Source: Flavipsychrobacter sp. (lineage in GTDB: Bacteria > Bacteroidota > Bacteroidia > Chitinophagales > Chitinophagaceae). Taken from it: 64,000 nucleotides of DNA. Shown piece after piece: positions 51,889-60,685 of the stretch. The notes below the pieces were generated by a model that saw nothing but the letters and a program-made list of their open reading frames with translations, had not been told where the DNA came from and did not search any database. Location of the stretch: positions 310,001 through 374,000 of the forward strand of contig JAFIGV010000015.1 in NCBI GenBank assembly GCA_017849575.1, read 5' to 3'. A program made the translations under genes and the position numbers. Within the stretch, counting starts at the first letter, position 1. Every line of letters begins with the position of its first letter.

Positions 51889-52617
51889 ATGAGCGTCATC
51901 ACCGTCTCTACACCCTTCAATATTGATCTTGAATTTCGCATTGCTGCTTTTCATAAAAGGCTGCTGGCCTGGTTTATCGATATTCTCCTCGTTTATCTCT
52001 ATATTTTTTTGATGAACCGGTTTGTCGTTCGACCCCTGGCGTTTTTCCAGGACATGGCCGAGGCGCCCCGTATCCTTTTCCTGTTTATTCCGGCGTATTG
52101 TTATCATTTGGTTTTCGAAGTGTTCATGAACGGGCAGTCGCCCGGAAAACTTGCGCTGGGTATAAAAGTAATGGACCTTACGGGGCGCGAGGCTTCACTC
52201 AGTCAGTACTTACTCCGTTGGAGTTTCCGGTTGTTTGACATGCTGCTCACTTTTGGTGCAGCGGCTGTACTTTCTGCAGCCCTGAGCAAAAAAAGCCAGC
52301 GCCTCGGCGATATGCTTGCCGGCACGGTGGTCATAGATCGCAGAGCGGGCACTGGCATTCATGAGACTATTTACCTCGAGGTAACAGATGTTACCGCTTA
52401 CACACCGGTTTTTCAAGAGGTAATGAACCTAAGTGATCGCGACATCAATGGCATTCGCAACCTGCTCGACACACGCGGAACGAGTCATGATACGGAAATC
52501 TATATGGCAACGGTAGCGCACCGCATTAAGGAAGTGCTGAATATTCAGAGCGACCTTACTCCGAGAGAGTTGCTTGAACAACTTTTGAAAGATTATAACT
52601 ACCTCACCAGTCGCTGA
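51889..52617 (+). CDS. RDD-family membrane protein
   Basis: The protein (242 aa) has the RDD domain: FHKRLLAWFIDILLVYLYIF, SPGKLALGIKVMDLTGREAS, LLRWSFRLFDMLLTFG, and GDMLAGTVVIDRR, with four membrane helices in the first 150 residues. The C-terminal 90 residues are soluble. RDD proteins are thought to be ion or small-solute channels or antiporters. It is divergent from the SpoIIM gene, sharing a 65-bp promoter region, and belongs with the cluster by genomic habit. Confidence 0.88.
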   Translation: MSVITVSTPFNIDLEFRIAAFHKRLLAWFIDILLVYLYIFLMNRFVVRPLAFFQDMAEAPRILFLFIPAYCYHLVFEVFMNGQSPGKLALGIKVMDLTGREASLSQYLLRWSFRLFDMLLTFGAAAVLSAALSKKSQRLGDMLAGTVVIDRRAGTGIHETIYLEVTDVTAYTPVFQEVMNLSDRDINGIRNLLDTRGTSHDTEIYMATVAHRIKEVLNIQSDLTPRELLEQLLKDYNYLTSR

Positions 52618-52618
52618 G

Positions 52619-53140
52619 CTATTTAAATCGTATCGACCGGAACATCCGCAAAACTGTCTCCTGATCGAGTGGGTTACTGCTGGCCTGCATCAGTAGAAGC
52701 CGGTGTGGCGTTGCAGGGTCATTACCGACCCGATCGAATGCGATACCCAGGCGATCTCCTTCTATGATTTTTGCTCTTTTCCCGTCCACAGTTTCATAGT
52801 GAATGCTAAAACGATCCGGGTCTAGCTGAAAGCTGTCCGGATTGATGCTGTACTCGTAGTTGATGCTGTCGTTTCCTTTGCGTAGGGTTCCGAAATAAGT
52901 GTCGAGCGATGGCAGCCGTTGGTTGACCCATCCCTCGGGTGCGGAAATCGTGAAAACTTCGTTGGATATAACGGTCCATTGCCCTTCTGCCGATTGCGGA
53001 GTTTGTGAGGTGCGCTCCGTACTTTGTTGTTGTCCTGGTGCAGGTACTACCGTGTCGCCATCCGTCTTGCTGCAGGATGCCATCATTAAACTGAAGGCGG
53101 CCAGCAAGATCATATTATTGTTGCGTTTGCTCGTGTTCAT
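52619..53140 (-). CDS. lipoprotein of unknown function
   Basis: The protein (173 aa) has a lipobox (LAAFSLMMASCSK, lipid Cys near 23), a Gln/Ser/Thr-rich spacer (about 30-55), and a compact beta-rich domain starting FTISAPEGWVNQRL and ending ETVLRMFRSIRF. This last pattern (SxPxGW ... FRSIRF) resembles the PsbP/MOG1-like fold of small bacterial lipoproteins. Its stop is 1 bp from the RDD stop, convergent. Confidence 0.7.
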   Translation of the reverse strand: MNTSKRNNNMILLAAFSLMMASCSKTDGDTVVPAPGQQQSTERTSQTPQSAEGQWTVISNEVFTISAPEGWVNQRLPSLDTYFGTLRKGNDSINYEYSINPDSFQLDPDRFSIHYETVDGKRAKIIEGDRLGIAFDRVGNDPATPHRLLLMQASSNPLDQETVLRMFRSIRFK

Positions 53141-53265
53141 AAAAGCTCATTTTTTCTCATCTGGATATTTTAAAACCTTGATGCCACAATCCTTTAAAAT
53201 TTGGTGAAGGTTTTGGGAAAGCAGGGTGGGTGAAAATGAGCTTTTATCCGACAAAGTCCCTAACG

Positions 53266-53350
53266 GATTACTGTAGCCGGTGAAGCCACGGAGGTCGGCC
53301 AAGGACCTTGCCCGAAGGCGAGGGCGGCTCGCGCTGTTGGTGATTACTGT
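53266..53350. repeat. 67-bp hairpin element flanked by 9-bp direct repeats
   Basis: GATTACTGT occurs at 53266-53274 and again at 53342-53350 and brackets 67 bp. The inner part contains a strong 7-bp hairpin CCTTGCC-CGAA-GGCGAGG (53306-53323) and is clearly GC-richer than its surroundings. This is the look of a small inserted mobile palindrome with target-site duplication, or of a REP-type element. A short open frame across it (53147-53371, minus) is probably not a gene. Confidence 0.5.
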
Positions 53351-53372
53351 GGGAAGATCTTTCTCTGACAAT

Positions 53373-53726
53373 CTATCCCTGTCCGAAGGTCAAAAGGTTA
53401 TGGTCAGGGTCAAGCAAGGCAAATTCCCGCTGTCCCCAGGGTTTTGTCTGCAGGCTTCCATTGGGATGTATGTTCACGTTGTTGTCCAGATACGACTGAT
53501 ACAAAGCGTCTATGTTGTTGGTCCGGATATAGACCTGTCCATAATTTTCACGAGGCTCCAATGTTTTAAATTCAAAAAAATGGATTTGAACATTGTCTTT
53601 TTCAACCATCAGGTAACCGTCATAATCTGCACTGCCGAATTCCTGAAAACCTAATTTATTCAGGTAAAAGTCTCGGGTTATGTTCTTATCCCGCATGGGC
53701 AGTTTCGGATGTATTTGAGTCAGCAT
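53373..53726 (-). CDS. VOC-family (glyoxalase/bleomycin-resistance type) protein
   Basis: The protein (117 aa) is a single VOC unit of two beta-alpha-beta-beta-beta modules: HPKLPMRDKNITRDFYLNKLGFQ, GYLMVEKDNVQIHFFEF, VYIRTNNIDALYQSY and REFALLDPDHNLLTFGQ. Candidate metal ligands are the first His, the His of IHFFEF and a C-terminal acid position. Bleomycin-resistance relatives bind drugs by dimerising instead of using metal. Specific substrate unknown. It lies 7 bp downstream of the reductase gene; both are probably one transcript. Confidence 0.88.
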   Translation of the reverse strand: MLTQIHPKLPMRDKNITRDFYLNKLGFQEFGSADYDGYLMVEKDNVQIHFFEFKTLEPRENYGQVYIRTNNIDALYQSYLDNNVNIHPNGSLQTKPWGQREFALLDPDHNLLTFGQG

Positions 53727-53733
53727 AGTTTAT

Positions 53734-54300
53734 TTATTTCTTTGGCAATTTACCCCCCTGCGATGAATAATATAAAAGAACAGCACCGCCGGTAAAATTT
53801 TTCGTAGCTGAGTGTTTCAGAGGCTTCGATTCAGAGATTCCTTTAAACAAGGCTAACCCGTGTCCGGCAATAACAGGATGAATGCAAAGCTGATACTCAT
53901 CTATGAGATCGAATTTTGTAAGGGCTACGATCAGGCTCGGACTACAAATCAGGATGTCCTTGCCGGGCTTATCTCTCAGGGCCATCACTTCATCCTTCAG
54001 GTCGCCTGTGGCCAGATGTGCGCTTGCCCAATCCACATTTTTCAATGTTCGGGAAAAGACAATCTTCGGAAGTTTATCGATCGCCCCTGCGAAATCGTCG
54101 ATAGCTTTTTGACCTGTAGGATGATCGAGTACCGTGCGCCAATACTCCATGAGCTGATAGGTGACTCTACCATACAAGGCCACACCTGCATCTCGCAAAA
54201 GATTCGTGTAGTGTTGATGTATTTCTTCGTCGGGTACGCCATAGGTATGATCGCAATAGCCGTCGATCGTCATATTAATGGCTGCAACAACTTTTCTCAC
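53734..54300 (-). CDS. dihydrofolate reductase-like (RibD C-terminal) family protein
   Basis: The protein (188 aa) has the RibD_C/DHFR-like fold: NMTIDGYCDH at the start, ALYGRVTYQLMEYW, IVFSRTLKNVDWASAHL, DILICSPSLIVALTKFDLIDEYQLCIHPVIAGHG at the end (in parts). This family covers NADPH-dependent reductases of unknown substrate found across environmental bacteria. It is not the folate-pathway FolA. It sits just upstream of the VOC gene in the same direction. Confidence 0.88.
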   Translation of the reverse strand: MRKVVAAINMTIDGYCDHTYGVPDEEIHQHYTNLLRDAGVALYGRVTYQLMEYWRTVLDHPTGQKAIDDFAGAIDKLPKIVFSRTLKNVDWASAHLATGDLKDEVMALRDKPGKDILICSPSLIVALTKFDLIDEYQLCIHPVIAGHGLALFKGISESKPLKHSATKNFTGGAVLLYYSSQGGKLPKK

Positions 54301-54466
54301 GTTTTGATGCTTGAAGGATTATAGAAATTTCAGTTCATTTTTTTGAACCTTTTTTGCAAAGACCGCGCCTGTTTTGCCCTGGAGCAAGGCTGGTCCTGGC
54401 TTTTTTTTGCGCGCGGCAAAGTATCCGGAAACGGTTCCGAAGTCAATTTTTTATGTTCAATACAAA

Positions 54467-54784
54467 CTATATTTCCGTCTTACCGAAGTAAAACTGGTTT
54501 TTGTACATCTCACCCACCTTGCTGTATAGATCGTCAATGTTGGTAAGTTCGGCCGAGTGTTCGAGCAATATGGGGTTTCCTCTTACCACCAGCTTGGATG
54601 TGGGTGGGGTCAGGTGTTTTAAAAGATACTTTCCGTTTTGAAGTTCGTAAGCATCTACAAAGATCTTGATGTAATCCCCCTTGTTAAGTTTGCCGTTTAC
54701 CCTTACTTCGTTGTTGATAAAGACAAATTTGCCGTTTTCTTTTAGTGGTGAGAGTTTGATCTCACCCAGTGTGTTTTTACTCAT
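54467..54784 (-). CDS. small soluble protein of unknown function
   Basis: The protein (105 aa) has no signal peptide or membrane segment. The first 70 residues look beta-rich with a possible small barrel (FVFINNEVRVNGKLNKGDYIKIFVD without edges), and the last 30 helical (IDDLYSKVGEMYKNQFYF). I recognise no family. It lies 57 bp after the histidine kinase start on the same strand, i.e. upstream of the kinase gene's end; it is the 3' neighbour only by orientation and the 166-bp gap before it may hold its promoter. Confidence 0.55.
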   Translation of the reverse strand: MSKNTLGEIKLSPLKENGKFVFINNEVRVNGKLNKGDYIKIFVDAYELQNGKYLLKHLTPPTSKLVVRGNPILLEHSAELTNIDDLYSKVGEMYKNQFYFGKTEI

Positions 54785-54841
54785 GGCAGTTACATATATA
54801 CAGACGATAAAGAAACGACTTCCGGGCTAAAAAACCAATAT

Positions 54842-57556
54842 TCAAAATGCATCCGGCTGCTGCAACGGAACGTAAATATTCATTCTTGTTCCGTCGCCGG
54901 GTACACTCGAGGTGGTAATGAAACCATTGTGATTTTGGGCAATGCGCCGACATATGGAAAGACCTATCCCTGTGCCCGGGTATTCGCTTTTTCCATGAAG
55001 CCGCTGAAACATCTGGAATATTTTTTCGGCTTCCTCCATCTCGAAACCTATTCCATTGTCAGCAATAGTCAGGCAGCAGTAGTCCTGGTCGCGGCGTGCT
55101 ACTTCGCCTTCTATCTCCCGGCCGCTGACTACAGCACTGCTGATCCTGATAACAGGCGCAGTGTCGTGCTTTCGGAATTTTACGGCATTCGACAGAATAT
55201 TGATCAGTAGTTGCTCAAACTGATGCGGGATGACGTAGAGCACAGGCAACTTGTCCAGTTCTATTTCTGCCTTCGATTCTGCAATTTCTTCACGCAAGGC
55301 GCCGAGTGCATTTTTTACCATTTGCGCCAGCGGCTTTTTCTCAAAACGTTTGGGAGCAGTGTTGGTGCGCGAGAAGGACAGTAGTCCGTCGATCATTTGC
55401 TGCATTCTGTTGGCTGAGCTACGGATGCGCACAAAATAGTCCTGCGCATGCACCGAAAGGTTTGCAGCATCGCGCGCCTGTATCAGCGAGATGAAGGCCT
55501 GTATCTTCCGCAGCGGTTCCTGTAGGTCGTGGCTGGCTACATAGCTGAAAGAAGTAAGCTCGGAATTGATGCGATCCAACTCGTGATTTTTTGCCGCAAG
55601 TTGACCGTTAAGCAGTTCCAGCGTGTGGACTGCTTTTTTTAGTTCGGTGATATCGTGCGCAATGCTGAGCGTGCCGAAAACCTCACCGACGGGGCTTTTC
55701 AGCGGTATATGTGTGCCCTGGAAGACTCGGGTGCCTAGATGTCCTATAAATTCAAAATTGATCTGCGGCTCGCCGGCTAAGGCCTTTTTCAGGTAGCCAA
55801 ATTGCGGTGTGCTTACTACACCCGGATACAGTTCTTCGATTGTTTTTCCCAAAGCCTGATTCTTTTCCATCCCAAGGCTTTTCAATGCAGTCTTGTTGAT
55901 TTCCAGCAGTCGTAATTGCTGATCATATGCCCCAATGTAGTCTGTGCTCGTATCCAGCAGGGTTTGCAGAAAAGATGATCGTTCTGTGAGTTCATTCTTT
56001 TTTTGCTCCAGCAGTCGGTTTGCCTCTTTTACGCGCAGTGTTGCACTTACCAGGTCGCTGATGTCCGTGAGCATAAAAAGCACCGAATCCACAGTATCAT
56101 CCGGATTTTTCATGGGGATCACATAGCAGTCAAAGGTTTTGTCTGCCACTGCCGAAATCTGTTCCGGATAATGTAAGGTCGTTCCTTCGAGCGCCTGTTT
56201 CAGCCAGATTTCTGCTTTCGTTTCTTTCAGGTCCGGAAAGGCTTCACCGATGGTTTTACCGATCACCTCGTCGCCGGATTTGCCATATACGCTGGCGCAT
56301 TTGGCATTCCAGGACAGTATGGTCGTATCTTTCCGCAGTACAAAAATGCAAGCCTCGCTGTGGTCGATAACAGCCTCTGCAAACTCCTTTTGCCGTATTG
56401 CCTTGTCGCCCAGTTCCCGAAGAGTAGTGATATCGTGCATCAACACAAACACAGAAGATATTTTCTCACCTTCCCGATGCAAGGGAATGAAATGGAGCTC
56501 GAAGCTTTCTTTATGAGCGGGCCGCTGCCAGAGGTCGATCTTACCTTTGTGTCCGGCCAGAGCTTCCTTCAGGGCATGCTCAATGCGTACGTCGGTGCCT
56601 AATATTTCACGAATGGAAAGGCTTGTCGCCTTATTTTTCGAAATAGAAAACAGCCGCTCACATTCAGTATTCCATAGCATAAATTTTCCGCCGGGTTCCA
56701 CAACCATAATGCAGTTGACTGAGCTATCAATAAGTGACTGTACGAATTCGTTTTGTTCTCCGAGTTTTTTATGCAGCAGCCATTGCGTTGTTACGTCCTG
56801 CACGGTTCCTACAATGATTCTTTCACCCAATCGGTTCAGCCCCATTTTTCCTGTGCTGTTGAAGTAGCGCATGTTACCGTCCGGCAACTGTATCCTAAAC
56901 GAGGCACTTCGTTTTACCCCGTCTTCAATGGTTTGGCGGTACACAGAAAGAACCCGCTGTAGATCGTCGGGCTCCAGTTTATCATAGATGCGCTGCACGC
57001 TATAGTCATGGTTGGCCTCCAGACCAAACAAATGAAAAAGACTTGGGGAGAACTGCGCCTGTCCTGTGGCGAAGTTGTACTTCCAGCTACCCACCAGGGC
57101 AGTTTCCTCTGCCTGCTGCAGCATATCGTTCTTACGTTCCAGTTCGTCTTCCATCTCCCGTACAAAGGAGAGGTCCTGGATGCAGCCCGACAAGCGAATG
57201 ACGGCGCCGTTAGCGTTCATGTGCCGGCGAAACCAGCAATGCAGATACAATTTTTTGCCCTCGGCCGAAATCCATGCGTGGCTACCTTCCTGAAGCACTC
57301 CGGAACTAATGTCGGCAAGCAGTTTTTGGGTATTGTCGTATTTCTGGCCAGAGAACACCTTGCCCCAGGCGCTTAGACGGATCAGGTTATTGGGCTCTTT
57401 TTCGAGTCCAAGCAGACTAAAAAATTCATCGTTGCAGTATATTTCTTCTGTTCCCGGAATCCATTCCCAGGCGCCTATTCGCGCAAGTTGCTGGCTTTCA
57501 GCAAGCAACCGAACAGCAGTTGATGAACCAGAAGTTACATCTTCATTGGAGTGCAT
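54842..57556 (-). CDS. multi-PAS sensor histidine kinase
   Basis: The protein (904 aa) has no membrane segment. Five PAS-like domains can be placed at about 15-130, 150-262, 270-380, 392-502 and 525-640 (each closing with a GxxxDxT-type strand such as VGTVQDVT, MHDIT, LTDIS, AHDIT). A coiled linker leads to the dimerisation domain with the phosphorylated His676 in SFSYVASHDLQEPLRK and an ATP lid with N-box NILSNAVKF, DNGIGF (about 833) and GTGIGLS. It ends without a receiver domain. The cognate regulator is not adjacent. This is the cytoplasmic DLQEPLRKI (phytochrome-like) kinase class. Confidence 0.92.
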   Translation of the reverse strand: MHSNEDVTSGSSTAVRLLAESQQLARIGAWEWIPGTEEIYCNDEFFSLLGLEKEPNNLIRLSAWGKVFSGQKYDNTQKLLADISSGVLQEGSHAWISAEGKKLYLHCWFRRHMNANGAVIRLSGCIQDLSFVREMEDELERKNDMLQQAEETALVGSWKYNFATGQAQFSPSLFHLFGLEANHDYSVQRIYDKLEPDDLQRVLSVYRQTIEDGVKRSASFRIQLPDGNMRYFNSTGKMGLNRLGERIIVGTVQDVTTQWLLHKKLGEQNEFVQSLIDSSVNCIMVVEPGGKFMLWNTECERLFSISKNKATSLSIREILGTDVRIEHALKEALAGHKGKIDLWQRPAHKESFELHFIPLHREGEKISSVFVLMHDITTLRELGDKAIRQKEFAEAVIDHSEACIFVLRKDTTILSWNAKCASVYGKSGDEVIGKTIGEAFPDLKETKAEIWLKQALEGTTLHYPEQISAVADKTFDCYVIPMKNPDDTVDSVLFMLTDISDLVSATLRVKEANRLLEQKKNELTERSSFLQTLLDTSTDYIGAYDQQLRLLEINKTALKSLGMEKNQALGKTIEELYPGVVSTPQFGYLKKALAGEPQINFEFIGHLGTRVFQGTHIPLKSPVGEVFGTLSIAHDITELKKAVHTLELLNGQLAAKNHELDRINSELTSFSYVASHDLQEPLRKIQAFISLIQARDAANLSVHAQDYFVRIRSSANRMQQMIDGLLSFSRTNTAPKRFEKKPLAQMVKNALGALREEIAESKAEIELDKLPVLYVIPHQFEQLLINILSNAVKFRKHDTAPVIRISSAVVSGREIEGEVARRDQDYCCLTIADNGIGFEMEEAEKIFQMFQRLHGKSEYPGTGIGLSICRRIAQNHNGFITTSSVPGDGTRMNIYVPLQQPDAF

Positions 57557-57779
57557 GTGTTGAGGGCAATTGAAAAAGAAAGTTACTCAATGTTGGCGCT
57601 TCAAGCGAGGCCGGCAGCCATTTGCCTACAGATATTTTTAGGGCTATTGGCATGTATTTGTTTGTCAGTAAGTTAGCCCTGTTCTGTTTTTCTGTCGGTC
57701 ATTTCCTTGGTTGACCTCAGGCAACTTTCCACAGAAGATGATGGGCTAAAAAGGAGCCCGGAAAAACCATCTCGTTTAC

Positions 57780-57787
57780 TACCTTTG
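57780..57787 (+). promoter_or_regulatory. -7 box of the ctaB-cox operon
   Basis: TACCTTTG, full match to TAnnTTTG, 26 bp before the ctaB ATG. Confidence 0.5.
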
Positions 57788-57813
57788 CGCATTGTTTTTC
57801 TTATCGTCGAATC

Positions 57814-58716
57814 ATGATGTTGCCTGAACAACCGATTAAAGCAAAGTGGCATCTTGCAGCCGCTGCGCGCACGCGCGACTACATGCAGCTCCTGAAGCCC
57901 AACCTTAGTTTCATGGTAGTGTTTAGTAGTGTAGTTGGTTATCTGCTCGCTCCCGGTGTTGTCTTTGCCTGGAAAGAGGTGATCATACTTTTTGCCGGAG
58001 GAATGCTGGTAACCGGTGGTGCTAATACTATCAACCAGATATTGGAGCGCTATAGTGACCAGCTCATGAAACGTACCATGCGCCGTCCGCTGCCCGATGG
58101 CCGAATGAACACTACAGAAGCCTGGGTATTTGCCGGGCTTACGGGACTGTCTGGGGCCTTGCTCCTGGGCGTCTTTTTCAATCCCTTGTCGGGTCTGCTT
58201 AGCTTTAGTTCCTTGTTGTTGTATGCGTTTGCTTATACGCCTATGAAGAAGCGACATCCTGTGGCTGTTTTGATTGGCGCTATACCCGGGGCCTTGCCTC
58301 CGCTTATTGGCTGGGTAGCTGCTACGGGTAGCCTTAGTGTAGGGGGCTGGATACTTTTTCTGATACAGTTCTTTTGGCAGTTTCCTCATTTTTGGGCTAT
58401 TGCCTGGGTGGGGTATGAAGACTACATGAAAGCTGGCATAAAGATGTTGCCCAGCAAGGAGGGAAAGACCCGTTTCACCGGTTTGCAATGCATGTTTTAC
58501 AGCATTGTGCTGATACCGATGGCCCTGATGCCCCGATTAATCAACCTTTCGGGCAATGTAGGCATGTGGCTGACCATGGCTGCGGGCGTGATGTACTTTT
58601 TAGCCTCGCTCATGTTCTTTTTTAAAAACGACTATAAATCGGCGAAGAGAGTAATGTTCTCTTCCTTTATTTATTTGCCCACTGTTTTGCTTGCGCTCTT
58701 GTTTGATAAGATTTAA
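57814..58716 (+). CDS. ctaB: protoheme IX farnesyltransferase (heme O synthase)
   Basis: The protein (300 aa) adds a farnesyl group to heme B, giving heme O for the terminal oxidase. It is a UbiA-type polyprenyltransferase with about eight helices. The prenyl-diphosphate motif is NQILERYSDQLMKRTMRRPLP (first acid is Glu, as is usual in the phylum); the second motif YTPMKKRHP and QFFWQFPHFWAIAW also match. It opens the cox operon: its stop overlaps the frame of coxIII-1 and six genes follow without a break in direction. Confidence 0.93.
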   Translation: MMLPEQPIKAKWHLAAAARTRDYMQLLKPNLSFMVVFSSVVGYLLAPGVVFAWKEVIILFAGGMLVTGGANTINQILERYSDQLMKRTMRRPLPDGRMNTTEAWVFAGLTGLSGALLLGVFFNPLSGLLSFSSLLLYAFAYTPMKKRHPVAVLIGAIPGALPPLIGWVAATGSLSVGGWILFLIQFFWQFPHFWAIAWVGYEDYMKAGIKMLPSKEGKTRFTGLQCMFYSIVLIPMALMPRLINLSGNVGMWLTMAAGVMYFLASLMFFFKNDYKSAKRVMFSSFIYLPTVLLALLFDKI

Positions 58717-58726
58717 ATTACAAAAG

Positions 58727-59341
58727 ATGGAAGGAGTGATGTCCAAGGAACAAAGAAAGAAGATTCATCCCCACAAATTTGCGCTTTGGGTAGCTATGGG
58801 AAGCATAGCCATGATGTTCGCGGGCCTTACCAGTGCATACGTTGTGAAGCAGGCAGCAGGAAACTGGCGGAGTTATCATCTGCCGGTAGTTTTTTGGATT
58901 TCCACGCTGGTGATACTGGCCAGCAGCCTTACCCTGGTGATGGGATTGCGAGCCTTTAAAAGACGCGAGATCCCGAAGTACAAAGTGCTGATTACGGTGA
59001 CATTGGTATTGGGCTTGTTGTTTGGCGTGCTACAGTTTTTAGGCTTTTATCAATTATATTCCGAACCTCAGCAGTTGGTCATCAACGGCGAGACGCTAAA
59101 CCGTATGGAAGCCGTAACTGTGGCAGGTAATCCCGCAGAATCGTTTTTATTCGTCATTTCAGGGCTGCATTTACTGCATATTTTGGGCGGTGTAGTGGCG
59201 CTGGCCATTGTATTTTTCAAAGCCTTTCGCAAGAGAGTTAAGGTCTATAATGCTACAGGACTGGAAATTGTAGCAAGTTATTGGCATTTTGTTGATGTAT
59301 TGTGGATATATTTATTTGTGTTCTTTCTGGCAAATCAATAA
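58727..59341 (+). CDS. cytochrome c oxidase subunit III-type protein 1
   Basis: The protein (204 aa from ATG 58727; MSKEQ at 58739 is an alternative) has five predicted helices and the COX3 pattern: KIHPHKFALWVAMGSIAMMF, LTSAYVVKQAAGNW and the final helix ASYWHFVDVLWIYLFVFFLAN. It is the shorter of two subunit III genes that stand in tandem. In this phylum two coxIII-like genes next to ctaB are normal; one may act as an assembly variant of the other. Confidence 0.9.
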   Translation: MEGVMSKEQRKKIHPHKFALWVAMGSIAMMFAGLTSAYVVKQAAGNWRSYHLPVVFWISTLVILASSLTLVMGLRAFKRREIPKYKVLITVTLVLGLLFGVLQFLGFYQLYSEPQQLVINGETLNRMEAVTVAGNPAESFLFVISGLHLLHILGGVVALAIVFFKAFRKRVKVYNATGLEIVASYWHFVDVLWIYLFVFFLANQ

Positions 59342-59396
59342 AATGTTTTAGAAATTCGCACGCAAATTCACAATCTTCAGTAAGTTAAAATAAACT

Positions 59397-60143
59397 ATGC
59401 CACAAGCTACAGCTACAACAGCCGAAACGAAATTATGGGGTGGGGGGCGTTCGCCTTTCAACGTGAGCTATGGAAAGATGATGATGTGGTTTTTCCTCCT
59501 CTCCGATGCCTTTACATTTGGCGCGTTCCTGATTTCGTATGGCACTACCCGTTTTTTCAGTGCCGTATGGCCCGATGCGAACCAGGTTTTTCATGCCTTT
59601 CCTTTCATGGGCGAAAAGAACCTGCCGCTACTGTTTGTGAGCCTTATGACCTTCATCCTTATCATGTCTTCGGTAACGATGGTGCTTGCAGTGCATGCCG
59701 GTCACTATGGAGACAGAAAAGGTGTGATCAAATGGTTGCTGTTCACAATCATTGGCGGTATCGCGTTTTTGAGCTGTCAGGCCTGGGAATGGACCCACCT
59801 TAATCATCAGGGTGCCTGGTGGGGTTCTTTCACTGATCCTTCTACTCCGCTTTCATCCATCAAGCATTTCTTCAATCACGAAACTGCGGAAACTGCAGCT
59901 TTTGCCAGCGGTGCAGGGCTACAGGCTACGCACGACTTTTACAACTACTTCTTTACGATTACCGGTTTCCACGGTGGTCACGTAGCCAGCGGTGTTGTGC
60001 TCCTGATACTCGCCCTGATCAATACCGTGAACGGCACCTACGACCGTCGCGGACATTATGAAATGGTTGAGAAGATTGGCCTATATTGGCACTTTGTAGA
60101 TCTGGTTTGGGTGTTTGTATTTACCTGTTTCTACCTTCTTTAG
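59397..60143 (+). CDS. cytochrome c oxidase subunit III-type protein 2
   Basis: The protein (248 aa) has seven helices: SYGKMMMWFFLLSDAFTFGAFL, HFFNHETAETAAFASGAGLQ and FFTITGFHGGHVASGVVLLI, with the end LYWHFVDLVWVFVFTCFYLL. These are COX3 landmarks (HFVD motif, FHGxHV). It is part of the caa3-type oxidase; subunits I and II are not in this window. Confidence 0.93.
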   Translation: MPQATATTAETKLWGGGRSPFNVSYGKMMMWFFLLSDAFTFGAFLISYGTTRFFSAVWPDANQVFHAFPFMGEKNLPLLFVSLMTFILIMSSVTMVLAVHAGHYGDRKGVIKWLLFTIIGGIAFLSCQAWEWTHLNHQGAWWGSFTDPSTPLSSIKHFFNHETAETAAFASGAGLQATHDFYNYFFTITGFHGGHVASGVVLLILALINTVNGTYDRRGHYEMVEKIGLYWHFVDLVWVFVFTCFYLL

Positions 60144-60197
60144 GAAAATAAGAAAGCTTAACTATTCACAATTAACGTTCACAATTATCCCAAAAGC

Positions 60198-60653
60198 ATG
60201 TCCAGTCATTCACATAGCGAACACAACGCACAGCACTATTACGAGGGCGATCAGTCAAAGCTCTATTCAGGCGTTATGAACCATCACTTTGGTCATGATC
60301 TGAACTCCACAGAAAGCAAAAAACAAGTAGGCCGGATATGGAAAGTCTTCTGGATTCTGCTTGTGGTGACTGTAGTAGAAGTAATACTTGGAATGTTCTT
60401 TAGTCACAATATGCCCAAAGGCCTTGTTGCTTTTTTCTTCCTGGCACTTACCTTGTTTAAAGCCGGCTATATTGTTGCCGTGTTTATGCACCTGGGTGAT
60501 GAAATGCGCAACTTCCTCATTACAGTGCTGATACCGCTCACATTGTTCGTATGGTTCATTATTGCCTTTCTTGCAGATGGTGGATTTTGGCTCCATATGA
60601 ATAAGACTTCGCCTACACGAGGTGCTACCACCCAACAGGAAGCCACGCACTAA
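60198..60653 (+). CDS. cytochrome c oxidase subunit IV-type protein
   Basis: The protein (151 aa) has a soluble His-rich start (SSHSHSEHNAQHYY) and three helices: VFWILLVVTVVEVILGMFF, LVAFFFLALTLFKAGYIVAVFMHLGDE, and VLIPLTLFVWFIIAFLADG. The FKAGYIVAxFMHL block marks prokaryotic subunit IV (COX4_pro). It is 54 bp after coxIII-2 and 32 bp before SCO. Confidence 0.88.
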   Translation: MSSHSHSEHNAQHYYEGDQSKLYSGVMNHHFGHDLNSTESKKQVGRIWKVFWILLVVTVVEVILGMFFSHNMPKGLVAFFFLALTLFKAGYIVAVFMHLGDEMRNFLITVLIPLTLFVWFIIAFLADGGFWLHMNKTSPTRGATTQQEATH

Positions 60654-60685
60654 GGCAAAAGAGAATTGTGCATCTATAATGATCA

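Noticed and set aside
53147-53371. 74-codon minus-strand frame across the GATTACTGT element
   Set aside because: Its middle is the hairpin element itself and the reading has no domain; more likely a repeat element than a gene.
60164-60187. Short direct repeat TTCACAATTA before coxIV
   Set aside because: Two adjacent AT-rich copies of about 10 bp with no further structure; compatible with chance.
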